The notes below the pieces were generated by a model, which searched no databases, was not told the origin of the DNA, and saw nothing but the letters and a program-made list of their open reading frames with translations. Shown one piece after another: positions 1-10,466 of a stretch of 26,953 bases of DNA. Numbering within the stretch: position 1 is the stretch's first letter; every line of letters starts with the position of its first letter. This DNA comes from Silene noctiflora (Eukaryota > Streptophyta > Magnoliopsida > Caryophyllales > Caryophyllaceae), in assembly GCA_009801015.1 (NCBI GenBank), contig VHZZ01001314.1, positions 110,729-137,681 on the forward strand. The letters are read 5' to 3'. Made by a program: the position numbers and the translations under genes.

Positions 1-2
1 AA

Positions 3-44
3 TGTGATTCTTGTGGAAATTTTGGACATACTTGTGATATGTGC
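3..44 (+). mobile_element. Fossil gag zinc-knuckle fragment
   Basis: The plus strand reads a textbook CCHC zinc knuckle of the form C-x2-C-G-x2-G-H-x4-C-P in the first 45 bases. Such knuckles are typical of the nucleocapsid part of retroelement gag proteins, although host CCHC proteins also use them. It lies on the strand opposite to the copia fossil that begins a few bases further on, so it belongs to a different, older or host element cut by the window edge. Only this short piece is visible, so the family cannot be fixed. Confidence 0.45.
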
Positions 45-45
45 C

Positions 46-2325
46 CCTCACCCCAAATGAATATGAATAATGTTCGATGTTCGTCATGTGGTATCCTCCC
101 CAACAGAACCTCTAGAGGGGTTTTCCATCCCAACACAGCACTAGGCAGCTTGCCCTTGTTGTTTTAACCAAGTGCCTATGTTTTCTCTCAACTCTCCCAT
201 TTTGTTGAGGAACACCTGGAACACTCTTCTGATGTAGAATACCTCTGAGATTAAACAAGGAAAGGCATTCTTGCTGGAAAATCTCAGTACCATTGTGACT
301 CCTAAAAAACCTTTACAGATTTGCCAAACTGTGTCTCTACTTGTGCTAAAAAAAGTAGTCAGAGTAGTCACAACTTGAGTCTTATGTCTCAATAAAAAGG
401 TCCAAGTTACCCTGCTATGATCTTCAACCACAGTAAGGAAATAGTGTGCCCCATTAAGTGTAGGTACTCTATATTGGCCCCACAAATCTACATGTATTAA
501 ATCAAAAATATGCAAAGCTCTAAAATTACTCATAGAAAAAGGTTGTTTGTGTATTTTTGACTTGACACAAGTATCAAAAAAGTATTATTTCATTCCATTG
601 CAAGGTATTACAGGGATATGTTGCATCTTTACAAGAGATGTATGCCCTAACCTAGCATGTAGTAAGTCCACACTAGAGTTTCTCAGGCTCAGAGAGCTAG
701 AATTAGACACAACATTGCAATGGTGACCCTTATTTACTTCAAAAGATACAACTTTATTATGATTATGACTATCAGCATTTTGATGTACTACTATTCGAGT
801 ATGACTATGAGTTCCTTGAAGTCTGTATAAGCCAGCCAATCTTGAACACACTGCAACTGTAAAGTTAGAAGCAGGGTCCTGTATCACACAATTTTCAACA
901 GAAAATTGTATCAGTAATTAAGTATCACTCAACAATCTTCCTACAGATAACAAATTGTGCTTGAATCCAGGAATATAAAGCACATTATGAATAGTCAGGA
1001 ACGGAAGAATGGAACTGCTATCGGTAAACACCACCAGTTTGGTAGATCCATCAGGTAAACCTACTGAAATAGGTCTAACTAGAGGTCTCAGATTAGTGAA
1101 TATCTCTTTGTATCCACTCATATGATCACTAGCACCGGAGTCCACAATCCAGTCATTCTTATTATAGCAATTAGCAGCATTAGATGGTCCAGATGAAAGA
1201 ACTTTACCTACAAAATTAACATTTGGAGTGGAGTAATCGGCTGACTGTCCAGATTACTTAGACTGCACCATTTTCATCATCTGTTGATGTACTGCAGTGA
1301 CCAATTCCGGATCAAAACGAGCAAAGCCACTGCTACTTGCTTCAGGAGTACCAATGTGAGTACCAGGAGCAGAAGTACCAGTGTGATGAGCTGAAGTACC
1401 AGTTAATCCCAAAGAAGTATCAAACTCATCAGAACCAGTATCTGTGACCTCAACATTATTAGAAAACCTATTAGAATACCGAGTAGCCATCCTTGCCAGA
1501 TATTGTGCCTTCATTTCAGGGTGAAGAATGAAGCAATTCTCTCTGGTGTGGCCTCCCTTAAGCAGATTGAAAGTACATCTAGCCATAGCTCCGCAAGTGC
1601 AGTCCGAATAACTTTCAAGTTCTTCAATGTCATCCCAGTGTCTCTTCAGTTTGTTGAAATATTCAACAACAGAATCATTCTCTTGAGTGATATTCCTTAA
1701 CTCCTTCTTGAGTTGATATAGCTACGGACCATTACTCTGGCCATATCTCTCCTTGATTTCTGACCAAAGCTGCTTAGTAGACTTGCAAGATAGAAAGCCT
1801 TCTTTCAGGCGATCAGTTATAGTGTTGAGAAGCCAACATCGCACCATGTAATCACTCCTCATCCACATCTGATGTCGAGGATCGGTAAGTGCAGGCATCG
1901 CCGTAGATCCGTCAAGGAAACCGAGCTTATTCTTGGAGCCGGGCCCTAAAATAACACTTCTGCTCCAAGAAATGAAGTTTTGACCATTGAAATCAATATT
2001 AGTAGCACACAAATTCTGATGATCTGACATACTGAGGAAAAGAGGATTATCGAAAGGATTCGCAACTTGATTGTTGACGGAATTGCCAGAGGTATTTGAG
2101 AAATTGATTTGAGATTCGTGAGCGAAATTGACGAGGAAAGACTTTAAAGAATGAATTTGATGAAGTTTTGTGATTTTGATTCTTGAATTTTGACAGAAAA
2201 AATAAACCCTAATTTGATCGAAATCTCGAATCAGAGCGAAGACGAACAAGAATGCGAAAAATTTAATCGGAAATGAATGCGGAAGCATGCGTATGCAGAG
2301 ACAGGTTAGACCTGCTCTGATACCA
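46..2325 (-). mobile_element. Broken Ty1/copia retrotransposon, internal region (gag to integrase)
   Basis: Read on the minus strand, the parts lie in copia order. There is a gag domain (about 1722-2060, with a W-x-n-S-x-K-LW-type core), a zinc-finger-like stretch (about 1500-1590), an aspartic protease with a DSGA motif (about 1130-1145), a GAG-pre-integrase segment with an H-A-R-L-G-H-type motif (about 620-690) and the front of the integrase core with an HxDLWG motif (about 60-510). Protease before integrase, with reverse transcriptase expected after it, is the Ty1/copia order. Reverse transcriptase and RNase H would lie left of the window or are lost. The copy is broken, with roughly half a dozen or more breaks, and is not recent. 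The left boundary near 46-65 is uncertain. Confidence 0.88.
2311..2325 (-). other. Copia primer-binding site (tRNA-iMet type)
   Basis: On the minus strand this reads TGGTATCAGAGCAGG, beginning with the 12 bases complementary to the 3' end of plant initiator tRNA-Met. That is the usual primer site of plant copia elements. It directly follows the CA end of the 5' LTR, which fixes the element's orientation and one LTR boundary. Confidence 0.85.
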
Positions 2326-2485
2326 TGTGAAATGTGACATCAACAGTTAGGTTGATGTAGGAAGCCATGGAAGCTCGAGAAGAAGAAGATAGATGTTTGT
2401 AGAAAATTCTAGAGAGAGAAAGCTAAATAGAATTGTGTTGTATATTGATTCAATTATGAGAGCTGCACAGTATATGTTGCAAACA
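2326..2485 (-). mobile_element. Copia 5' LTR (outer boundary uncertain)
   Basis: The sequence next to the primer-binding site ends in CACA on the minus strand, as an LTR should. A candidate outer end with TGTTTG on the minus strand is at 2485, giving a 160-base LTR with pyrimidine-rich sequence in the middle, as in many copia LTRs. The opposite LTR is outside the window, so the outer end cannot be confirmed by comparison. A longer LTR reaching into 2486-2650 is possible. Confidence 0.5.
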
Positions 2486-3293
2486 GGTCATTTGGGTCCG
2501 ATTTTAGATAGCTTCGATTGTTGGATCTTAAGGGGTTCGGATTTTGTTGGTTAATATCAAGTCGAGTCATTTGATAGGTTCATCAAGAAGTGAAAGGTCA
2601 AGTTGAGTCAAGTCGCGGGTACAAATTCTAGTCATTAACGGACGTTTCATGGCATGTTCCAAAGTACCGATAGTTTGTTAGTGTCTTTCTCCATTTTCTT
2701 CCCTCAGCTTGTATTCAAACAGATATATCCACAAGTAACAAAATGATTAGTGTCTGTGTCATCTGGAAATTTTCCTTTCGATTAGACAAATGTGAATGTT
2801 CCACAGGGTTGCTAATCTATTACTAACTGGTTTAGGACGCTTGCGAGATGAGAAGAACTTCTAATCTAACACTAGCATTTCAAGATATTAGATAAGAAAC
2901 CAAAGCTCGTATAAAGATTTCGAAACAGAAATATGGGAGAAGACGGGTGTACACCCTCAGCTGTAAACAAATTGTGTCGAGGGAGAAAAAATCATACTCC
3001 CTCCATTTCACTCAATCATAATGTCAAATGCTGCTAAATGATTGAAACAGCGGCACATATCAAGTAGTTGGTTACCATACATGGTGAACGAGATCAAATA
3101 CTTCAATCAATCAATATCATAACTCATAAGTGCATATCAATAGGGTATTTTGGATGATTAAACTCTTAAAACATTTACTAGTAGAGTAGCAGGAGGAGCT
3201 AGATGAATTTCCCCAACTATTATACAGATCGTAAGACAGTCGAGAGAAATTACAGAATTGTCACCTGACTAGATATCTGGTACATTATTATGT
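2486..3293. other. Intergenic stretch between copia fossil and HD-domain gene
   Basis: No coding signal is visible. At 2494-2630 there are loose GTCGAGTCA / GTTGAGTCA-type repeats resembling those at 22905-23375. At about 2996-3055 there is a degenerate Stowaway-like end (CTCCCTCCATTTCACTCAAT) with a weak inverted partner, probably a decayed MITE. The right part, up to about 3293, should hold the 3' UTR of the minus-strand HD-domain gene, but I see no decisive poly(A) signal. Confidence 0.4.
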
Positions 3294-6279
3294 TCAAGCT
3301 TTCCCATCCCAGTCCAGATAGAATTGTTCCATGAATTCTTCCATAAACGCATGCCTTCTCTCAGCACTTCTTCGCCCAGCCTAAACATATAGATGAATCC
3401 ACGAAGGACAAAAATGTGAGCACAATAACCCATAGTAAAATTTCAAGGCAGTGACTGCTGCGTGATTGGTCTTAACCAAGAAATACGTAAGAAAACTATC
3501 ATGTTTAAAAATAGATTGAAAAACAAACAAAATCCAAATTCAAATAACAACAGTAATAAAGGAAAAAAAAATGTAGATTACGCAAAAACCACTAAAACAG
3601 TACCCAATCTCTTTATTACCTGTGTCTTCATTAAAGCCTTCAACTTCAAAAGCTTCTCATGGAAATGATTCAAAGTAGTCTGCTTCTCTTTGTCCATGTA
3701 GTCTTCTTTCGTCATCGAAAGACGTGGCTTTATGTTTGGATCATGCAGTACCCTATTCCTACTTCCTCCAAATGTAAAGCAACGTGCAATACCTACATAA
3801 GGCAAGAAGTAAACGTCGGTCATTATATGCCTGAAATTCAGCCATGTCTATTTACCCTAGCCACAGTGGGATATGATTGGAGCAATGCAGTCTTCTCTTA
3901 GGAGTATGTATTTGTAAGCCTTTAGATCATTGTTGCCATATGCCATAACTCTAACTTAAATCAGATCTTATAACAGCTCTTCATTATGTTGACAAATGTT
4001 CTCGAAGTTTGCTCTCCAATAAGGAAACAAGGAAAGTACATTGGCCAAAAAGTTGTCAATTCTAGAAATGACAAGTCATGCGTTGTGGCAATTCGGATAA
4101 CTCAATCATCATAATTAATACGAGTAATTTCAATGCAAACGGCAATGAGTTAGAGTTGAAAAGATAGAATCTCTGAGGCGATTAATCTATTTCTTCTGAC
4201 AACACCATAGATCTCATCAGCGCTAGAACTAATTTGGGCCACATCTAAGCCTCCTCAACTAAAGAGTATCATCTTAAACTCCATATGCCTAAATGAAACT
4301 AAGAACCAAATCGTCAAACGTTAACATTTAGCACTGACCAATAGCACCAATAGCATCAAGACGATCTGCATCTTGCACCACTCCAAATTCCAGAGAATAT
4401 GCTTTATCTGCAACCCCAGAGAGCTCCTCCTTAAAACCTACGAGAGCATCCCAATGGCAAAAACCCATAAATCTTCAAACAATTAATTTATTTGACAAGT
4501 CAGTTGGATAATTTAGTCATGCCTCAAGATTATATCTAAGAAAAGGGTATATTCTGTTAGACAGATCACGGTTGCAAACAGAAATATAACACGCACAGTA
4601 ATCGCACACCAGTACGGTATAGTAAAGAGCTTTTAGTCTTTAAGTTCATCCAAGAACTAGGCCATTATATATCAACTAATTATCATCATCATGAGTGTTA
4701 TTAGTTACTATGTGATCGTGATATGCCTCTTAGATGGAGGAGAATCAGAGCCTCAAAGATTTACGGTATTCAAAAGATGAGGCATTTGTTTGTAAAGCAG
4801 AAAACAGTTGAAAGAGGTTGTTTCAGAGTGACGGGGAATTACTCTTGCTTGTACTATATCCAAGCAACTGCACTAGAAGCTTGCAGCGTCTTTCTAGTAC
4901 TAAAGGAGTAAAAAGAGAAGTGATTGCATAGCTGAAACATAACATACCCATTGCTTTGACAATACCCACAATTGTCATCTTCATATTCTCCTCTATTCCC
5001 TCTTCTTCAAGAAATTGCTCAATCAGCTTTTCTTCGGAAGGATGTCTGCATGGTAAAGACTTGAAATGACTAGATGAAGCACAAAAATATAAAAACAATA
5101 ACAATTCTTAGAAACACTGGATAATATATTTAATCTACAAAGGAAAACAAGTTTTGAGGTTCAAGTAATTGTGCAACAAGTAACAGAAGAGGTCTAATAA
5201 TTTTCACTTTAAACAAGAGCGGTGGAAGAAAGTTATTTCCAGGCTTGCCACCAAAAAACAGCCGAGTTACTATATCTTAAGACTGTAATCCAGGTACACT
5301 GAATTGTCAGAAATCATATTTTTATAGCATGAAATCGGTCAGCATTTCTCAGTCAGCAGTGGACACGTTTCCGACCTTTACAAGGTACATAAGTTGGTAA
5401 GATACAAAATGAAACATAAGCATTAGCAGTAGTATCGGCAAGTGGCAACTGTTTCTCCATAATAAAACAGTGGACTTACAACAAACTTGAGAACAAAGAA
5501 ACCCAGGTTGAGAAACAAAAAGCATTCCCAAGAGAAAGGGGGAAATGGCAAGACCCGCAATAGAAGGAGTGTAAAGTAACGGACCTTGCATATTTGTAGT
5601 CTCCTGCAATTGGTCAATTAAAGAAATAAGATGTGGGTGAGTCTACCATTCTGACAAGATATATAAATAGACAAATAATTGTGGATGGCTTATGCAAGTG
5701 ATGACATTAGGGAGTGAGAGCAAGGAATACCTATGTCATGCAGAAGTGCAGCAAGTTCCACCTGCAAACATACCAAATTTGATTTACAGTGTTGTTGAGA
5801 CTTGAGGGTAGCAAGCAAAAGGAACATACGATAAACCCATCATTATGGACGACCTCCCGCTATAATGGGTGACTGTACTGTGTTGAATTGGTGGATGAAA
5901 TTTAATAAATTGGAGAGGAAAGCTACTAATTTCATCTTCAAGCTTGCAACTTTGATGCATTACTACCTTTTTCTAAAGCAGATAATTTTTCCAAACAATT
6001 TTAATTAAGGAGTGAACAAAATGAAACATAAGAGAATTTTGTACGAACAAAATGTATAGAAATCCGAATTCCAGAAAAAGGATAAAAAGTGGAGAGAAAT
6101 AGAAATAATACGATTTGCAAGGAATGAGGAGAAGAAGAGAGGCCTTCTTCAGCCGCAAGAGAAAGCGCCATATCCCTAACTCTGAATACATGAGAAGCGT
6201 CATGAGATGCGTCATTGTCTTTCATCACTTTCTTCACTAGCTCCTCTGCTCTCTTCACTGTTTCCGCCATTTCCACCAT
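3294..6279 (-). CDS. YedJ-like HD-domain metal-dependent phosphohydrolase, 7 exons
   Basis: Exons (minus strand, 5' to 3'): 6279-6112, 5761-5731, 5603-5585, 5045-4948, 4437-4339, 3792-3620, 3380-3294. They total 675 bases, or 224 aa. Every intron is GT-AG and the phases match. The protein has the HD-superfamily metal ligands: His30 (HDASHVFRV), the His64-Asp65 pair (ALLHDIG) and Asp130 (VQDADRLDAIGAIGIAR). The last signature and the later HFHEKLLKLKALMKT block match the bacterial YedJ-type family and its plant homologues. No signal peptide or membrane segment is visible, so a cytosolic or nuclear soluble enzyme is likely. HD proteins usually hydrolyse phosphate esters or nucleotides, but the substrate of this subfamily is not known to me. 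Exons 2 and 3 are very small (31 and 19 bases), with exon 2 carrying the HD pair. The start ATG opens a conserved N-terminus, and upstream sequence is AT-rich and non-coding. Confidence 0.93.
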
Positions 6280-6676
6280 TTTCTAAGCTTTCTAAAATTA
6301 CCCTACTTAGCTTTAAGTCTTTAACCTTATTTTCATTTAGGGATTTTAATTTTCTATTATTTCACTTTTAACTATTCTAATTTTTATTTAATTTCATTTT
6401 TTGGAAATTTCAACCAGATAGATAAATTTTTACGTAATCAATTACATTTTTATATTTAAAAAGGTTCCGAATTCATAATTAGTTTATCATCAAGATTGTT
6501 TATGCCTATATAGGCGAATAACGTGGAAAAAAATCCCATGTGAAAATGTTACAAATTGAGATTGACAATTGCAGACATACACAAATTGAAATTATTGCAG
6601 TATTTCATTTATACATTTATGATTCTGTTTTCACAACTACGAAATTAACGAAATCATATCTAAATTTGTCTCAAGT
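6280..6676. promoter_or_regulatory. Short AT-rich spacer: UGT 3' flank and HD-gene promoter
   Basis: These 397 bases separate two minus-strand genes. They must hold the 3' UTR and poly(A) region of the glycosyltransferase (right side) and the promoter and 5' UTR of the HD-domain gene (left side). The sequence is very AT-rich with T-runs. I cannot single out a convincing TATA box or poly(A) signal. Confidence 0.4.
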
Positions 6677-8170
6677 CTATTGACATGAAGCATCATTGGA
6701 ATGCGAACCCGAGGAAGAGACGACCCCATAGCCTGAAGTGAGTTGTTCAATTAACTTGTCGACACTAGAATACGATGATCCTCCTTGGACAACAGCCCTT
6801 TTTGCCATTTCTGCAAGACACTTGGCTCTTTCTCGCATCTCTTCACCTTCTTCGCTACCCATAACAACTTTTATTCCCGTCATGATATCTTCCTTCTTTA
6901 CAAGTGCCTCACTGTCATCCCCAGCTAACCTTGCCATCCATTTCTTAGCACCCACCGGAACACCGATCTTGAGAACTTTTGTTATCAATTTCTCATTATG
7001 GAATTGCTCCGCATGGGACGGCCACGTCACCATTGGTAAACCTGCTGTTACACCTTCCAGGATCGAGTTCCAACCACAGTGCGTCATAAACACTCGTACG
7101 CTTTCGTGTTGGAGGATCAGTCCTTGAGGAGCCCACCCTGATATGATCAAGCCTTGTTTTTTAATCCTAGACTCAAATCCATGTGGCATCCACTCTTTGT
7201 TACCCTTCCTTACTGCTAAGATGAAATTGCGGCCGGAGCATTCGAGAGCTAATGCTAATTCATGTAGCTGTGTGTTCGACTTTGAAGCCATGCTCCCAAA
7301 GCAAACATATATTACTGAATTAGCCGCTTTTTGTTCAAGCCATTTCATACATTCACTAACATCAATAGATGTCTCCTTCCCTTTTAGACTTGCTTTAGTG
7401 TTCTTTTCCTTGAAGTAAAGCGAAAGCGGACCAATGTGCCAGTGCTTCATTTTCAGAGACTTCTCATAGTAATCAGCATAATCAGGTTCCAACTCGTAGA
7501 AGCTGTTCATGATCACACCGTCACACGTCTTTTGCGACTCTTGAACTTGATTGAATAGCTCGGTAAGCCAACTTGGACATTCCTGCTTTTCGATAGGCGT
7601 CAAAACTGACCTTGTGAGCTTAACCTTATGAGGAAGGTGAGGCACAATGAACTCCTCATCATCGGACATTACATTTTTGTATGGTTTGTACTGAACTAAG
7701 TTTGAAGTGATGCACTGAGAGAAGTAGCTGCATCCATGGAACGTCAAGCACGGAATTCGGAATTTTTGAGCAGTAGAATTAGCCCATGGGAAGAAAGAAT
7801 CTGCAATAAGACAATTGGGATTAAATTCTTGGACGAGATTCTCAAAAGGGTGTTGAAGAAGTGTAGTTGCCTTGAAGAAATTTTGGATTAGTTCACGGGA
7901 AGGAACATCATCTGCAGTTTCACATCCTTGAGGTAGCCCTGCTTCTTCACATGGGAAATTAACGGTCAAGAGGCCGATTTTTGACTCGATTTCTTGGTCA
8001 TCGTTTTCAAGAGTGTCGGAAAACGAAGGCTTGTTAAGGGGAGTGGTAACAATGGTGGATTTCATTCCCCGAGTCGAGAATAATCTAGCCATGTTGATGA
8101 TTGGGATCATGTGGCCTGGTGCCATAAAAGGAAGGAAGAATATGTGAAATTTGTCTTGTTTTGAAGCCAT
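6677..8170 (-). CDS. UDP-glycosyltransferase, UGT73-like, intronless
   Basis: One exon encodes 497 aa, the usual length for plant family-1 glycosyltransferases. The N-terminus FFLPFMAPGHMIPIINMARL carries the catalytic His20, and Asp124 (CLIADSFFPWA) is the expected partner of the dyad. The C-terminal UDP-sugar site (PSPG box) runs from Trp346 to Gln389 with WAPQ, HCGWNS, LEG and the final E-Q. A terminal Gln usually goes with UDP-glucose use. Overall wording is that of the UGT73 group, whose members glucosylate coumarins, flavonoids, betanidin or triterpenoid sapogenins, so the acceptor cannot be told from sequence. No signal peptide is seen, as usual for these soluble cytosolic enzymes. One oddity is HESVRVFMTHCGWNS in the PSPG box, where Gly is usual in place of the Arg. 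No scaffold or tailoring genes lie nearby, so nothing suggests a biosynthetic cluster. Confidence 0.97.
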   Translation of the reverse strand: MASKQDKFHIFFLPFMAPGHMIPIINMARLFSTRGMKSTIVTTPLNKPSFSDTLENDDQEIESKIGLLTVNFPCEEAGLPQGCETADDVPSRELIQNFFKATTLLQHPFENLVQEFNPNCLIADSFFPWANSTAQKFRIPCLTFHGCSYFSQCITSNLVQYKPYKNVMSDDEEFIVPHLPHKVKLTRSVLTPIEKQECPSWLTELFNQVQESQKTCDGVIMNSFYELEPDYADYYEKSLKMKHWHIGPLSLYFKEKNTKASLKGKETSIDVSECMKWLEQKAANSVIYVCFGSMASKSNTQLHELALALECSGRNFILAVRKGNKEWMPHGFESRIKKQGLIISGWAPQGLILQHESVRVFMTHCGWNSILEGVTAGLPMVTWPSHAEQFHNEKLITKVLKIGVPVGAKKWMARLAGDDSEALVKKEDIMTGIKVVMGSEEGEEMRERAKCLAEMAKRAVVQGGSSYSSVDKLIEQLTSGYGVVSSSGSHSNDASCQ

Positions 8171-8317
8171 TTTTGATTTAGCCTCTAAATGTTTGTCAAC
8201 TTTGTACTCAAAAATTACTAAGAAAGGTATTTGATCTAAGTATTACAGGGAGTGCCAAGGATTACCTAGTCAAATATGGGAAGATCGCGATCAAATAGTT
8301 TAATTAATTAGCTTCGT

Positions 8318-8325
8318 CTTATATA
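8318..8325 (-). promoter_or_regulatory. Candidate TATA box of the UGT gene
   Basis: The minus strand reads TATATAAG about 150 bases upstream of the glycosyltransferase ATG, which would give a 5' UTR of roughly 115-120 bases. It stands out from the surroundings as the best plant TATA match. No transcript data are available here. Confidence 0.5.
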
Positions 8326-8330
8326 TGCAA

Positions 8331-9059
8331 TCACGACTAGTTATTAGGTCCGACGTTTGAACAAATCAAATGTTCGGCGTAGTCAATGAAGCATCAATAT
8401 TTTTGAATATTGGATTCAGAATGAGACACACACCACTCTGAATTCAATGGAGAGGGAAAAGCCTCAAGAAATTCAAGGATTTTGTTGGTTGCGTTTGATT
8501 TATTTAATTTCCGTATGTATTGACTTGACTGATAACCACGATGACATCCTATGCGCGTACAAACTCCTCCTTAATTAATTATTATTCCACATCTCTAATA
8601 AATTACTCGAATAATATTAGAATGTTACGAGTGAGTACTGTTTTGTCTCATCCTATTGAGAATCAGCAAAGGTGTTCGTCCTCTTGTGATGATTGTGAAT
8701 TGTGATGGCCACATGATAAGTTTCGTTATGAATATGTTGATTACCTCCCATTAAGCTTCAAAGGGTAACTTGGTTCAAGTGTCGTGGAAATACTATTGTT
8801 ATTTGCTTATCTCGCGACCACATCTTGATTGGCTGCGTGCGGGGACTTTCCACTACGTGAGGGTGGTACTATCAGCTGCCACATTTCTCTCTTCATGCAC
8901 ATCAACAGCCTGCATATCACAGTAGTTGTTGACTTGTTGTCCATGACGATTGAAAATGTTGATATTGGTGCTGAGAGGCATTTTTAAAGGGTCCTCCTTC
9001 CGAGTTGCATGTATTCATGCTCAAGGAAAACAACCAAAACTGATAACGACATGGACCAA
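8331..9059. other. Non-coding stretch upstream of the UGT gene
   Basis: The part nearest 8330 is presumably the distal promoter of the glycosyltransferase. Both strands show only short open frames without codon structure or recognisable domains. I see no transposon ends here. Confidence 0.4.
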
Positions 9060-9225
9060 ATATTACATTCCAGTAACTAAATCCTATGATTGTTTGCATG
9101 TATTCAAACTGATATTACATTCCACTAACTAAATCCTATGATTGGATTGTGAAAAGAAATATAATAAAAAATAAATCCAGAAATCCTATGATTGTGAAAA
9201 GAAATATAATAAAAAATAAATCCAG
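9060..9225. repeat. Overlapping short tandem duplications next to tRNA-Ala
   Basis: Two layers of duplication overlap. A 33-base unit starting ATATTACATTCCA occurs at 9060-9092 and 9112-9144 with one base changed. A second unit, starting AAATCCTATGATTG and ending AATAAATCCAG, occurs head to tail at 9131-9180 and 9181-9225. Its first copy is 5 bases longer through an internal GATTG repeat. The near identity of the copies points to recent local duplication, probably by slippage or unequal exchange. The last unit ends 14 bases short of the tRNA 3' end. Confidence 0.85.
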
Positions 9226-9233
9226 TAACGTTG

Positions 9234-9238
9234 AAAAA
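9234..9238 (-). terminator. Pol III terminator (T5) of tRNA-Ala
   Basis: Five T residues on the minus strand follow directly after the discriminator base of the tRNA. This is a standard RNA polymerase III stop. Confidence 0.85.
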
Positions 9239-9311
9239 TGGAGATGCGGGGTATCGATCCCCGTACCTCTCGCATGCTAAGCGAGCGCTCTACCATCTGA
9301 GCTACATCCCC
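9239..9311 (-). tRNA. tRNA-Ala (anticodon AGC)
   Basis: The minus strand folds into a complete 73-base cloverleaf without an intron. The acceptor stem GGGGATG pairs with CATCTCC and contains the G3-U70 wobble pair, the hallmark of alanine tRNAs. The anticodon loop is TTAGCAT (anticodon AGC, read as IGC after deamination), on a five-pair CTCGC/GCGAG stem. The T arm is CGGGG/CCCCG. The last base is the A discriminator, and CCA is not encoded, as usual in nuclear genes. A CAA motif just upstream (CACAATG before the 5' end) fits plant tRNA transcription starts. The gene looks functional. Confidence 0.98.
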
Positions 9312-10466
9312 ATTGTGTAAAGAGTCTTCAGTAGCTAATAATTAACAAGTGGTGTTACTTCATTATTGAAGTTTGACCATTAATGATTCTAAATCTGTGA
9401 GATTATATTAAGGTACGAGCTTAGTTAAAGGACTTCATTCAACTTTTGTGTCGTTATTTTCAACCTCGGATTATCGAGGACTTCCGATTTTGACCTATTT
9501 TCACTTTATCTTTCACATTAAGGCAAACAGAGAAAAAAGTGCGAGTATGGTTAATGACTAAGGTATACAATACTTCAAATGGGCTTCTTTCTGTACAAGA
9601 CAATGTTTCAACTACTTTTAACAGCTGAGTGAGGTGACTAACTTGGAACGTCTAATAGTTAATTTTTCTTATTGCATACTGAAGCCTTAATTGGTAATAC
9701 TGAAAAACTAAAACTAGATGCTCATATTGCATTTTCATGTCACCCAACTACTTATATAATAAAGACCTTTCAAAATCTAATCTCGATATTTGTGTGCCTC
9801 GTTTATAGACGGGTTGTTTCCTATCTGATAACAGGAGTGACCAACAAGACACCAACTGCAATAGCTGAGGGAACTGTCAATGTACTACCTGCATGTGTTG
9901 AGCAGGCCTGGAAAATGTTGACTTTTGTAATAGCTGGGGATGAAATTATTTATACTGTCACACTTGCGCAATGGCTTTTTCATCATGCAGATCATCAAAA
10001 TTCAGTTTAGCTTTTATACTAGTTGCAAGAGAGGACTTATACAGAAGTTGCTGTTGCGGAGTAATTCTTTTACTTATTATAATAAAGCGTCACAGATGAT
10101 TTTGTATTATAAAACTTGAGCAGGCGGCCAAAAAGCAATGTCGAAAGCTAATTTGGGTTCATGTACCACCCTGTAAGTCAATAACTAGGCTCATCCATTT
10201 ACACTCTTAATAGTTGGAGGGATTGAATTATCATTCAAATCAAGATTCCAAGCATTTTTATGTAACAAAGGAAGAGCAATTTCCAACATTTTTATGGTCT
10301 CAAACTCTCAAATACAAATAATGTGATCAAACACGGATCATCTAAAATAACTTAGTTTTAACTCTGAATATAGTTTAACTGCTAAGACTTAGTACCTTCA
10401 TCTAAACACAAACTTAGATAATTATAATTGAAATATAGAAATAGATAGTGATAGATTGTGAAGTAA
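9312..10466. other. Non-coding stretch right of tRNA-Ala, including the GS1 3' flank
   Basis: The rightmost few hundred bases should hold the 3' UTR of the minus-strand glutamine synthetase gene. On the plus strand there is a 112-codon open frame at 9672-10010. Its second half has fairly even composition (ITGVTNKTPTAIAEGTVNVL), but I recognise no family, see no flanking splice sites that would make it an exon, and find no promoter. It may be chance or a decayed gene piece. No transposon ends are recognised. Confidence 0.3.

Noticed and set aside
2996-3055. Stowaway MITE at CTCCCTCCATTTC
   Set aside because: Only one end is convincing. The inverted partner is weak and no TA pair at both sides can be fixed, so it is mentioned only within the spacer entry.
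3462-3901. Plus-strand frames opposite HD-gene exon 6
   Set aside because: They are antisense shadows of a well supported exon and its neighbouring intron.
4720-4915. Plus-strand frame and a GAGGTTGTTTCAGAGTGAC stretch in HD-gene intron 4
   Set aside because: The short SINE-like wording is too little to call an element, and the frame has no recognisable domain.
6738-7418. Plus-strand frames opposite the UGT gene
   Set aside because: They are antisense shadows of the 497-aa glycosyltransferase frame.
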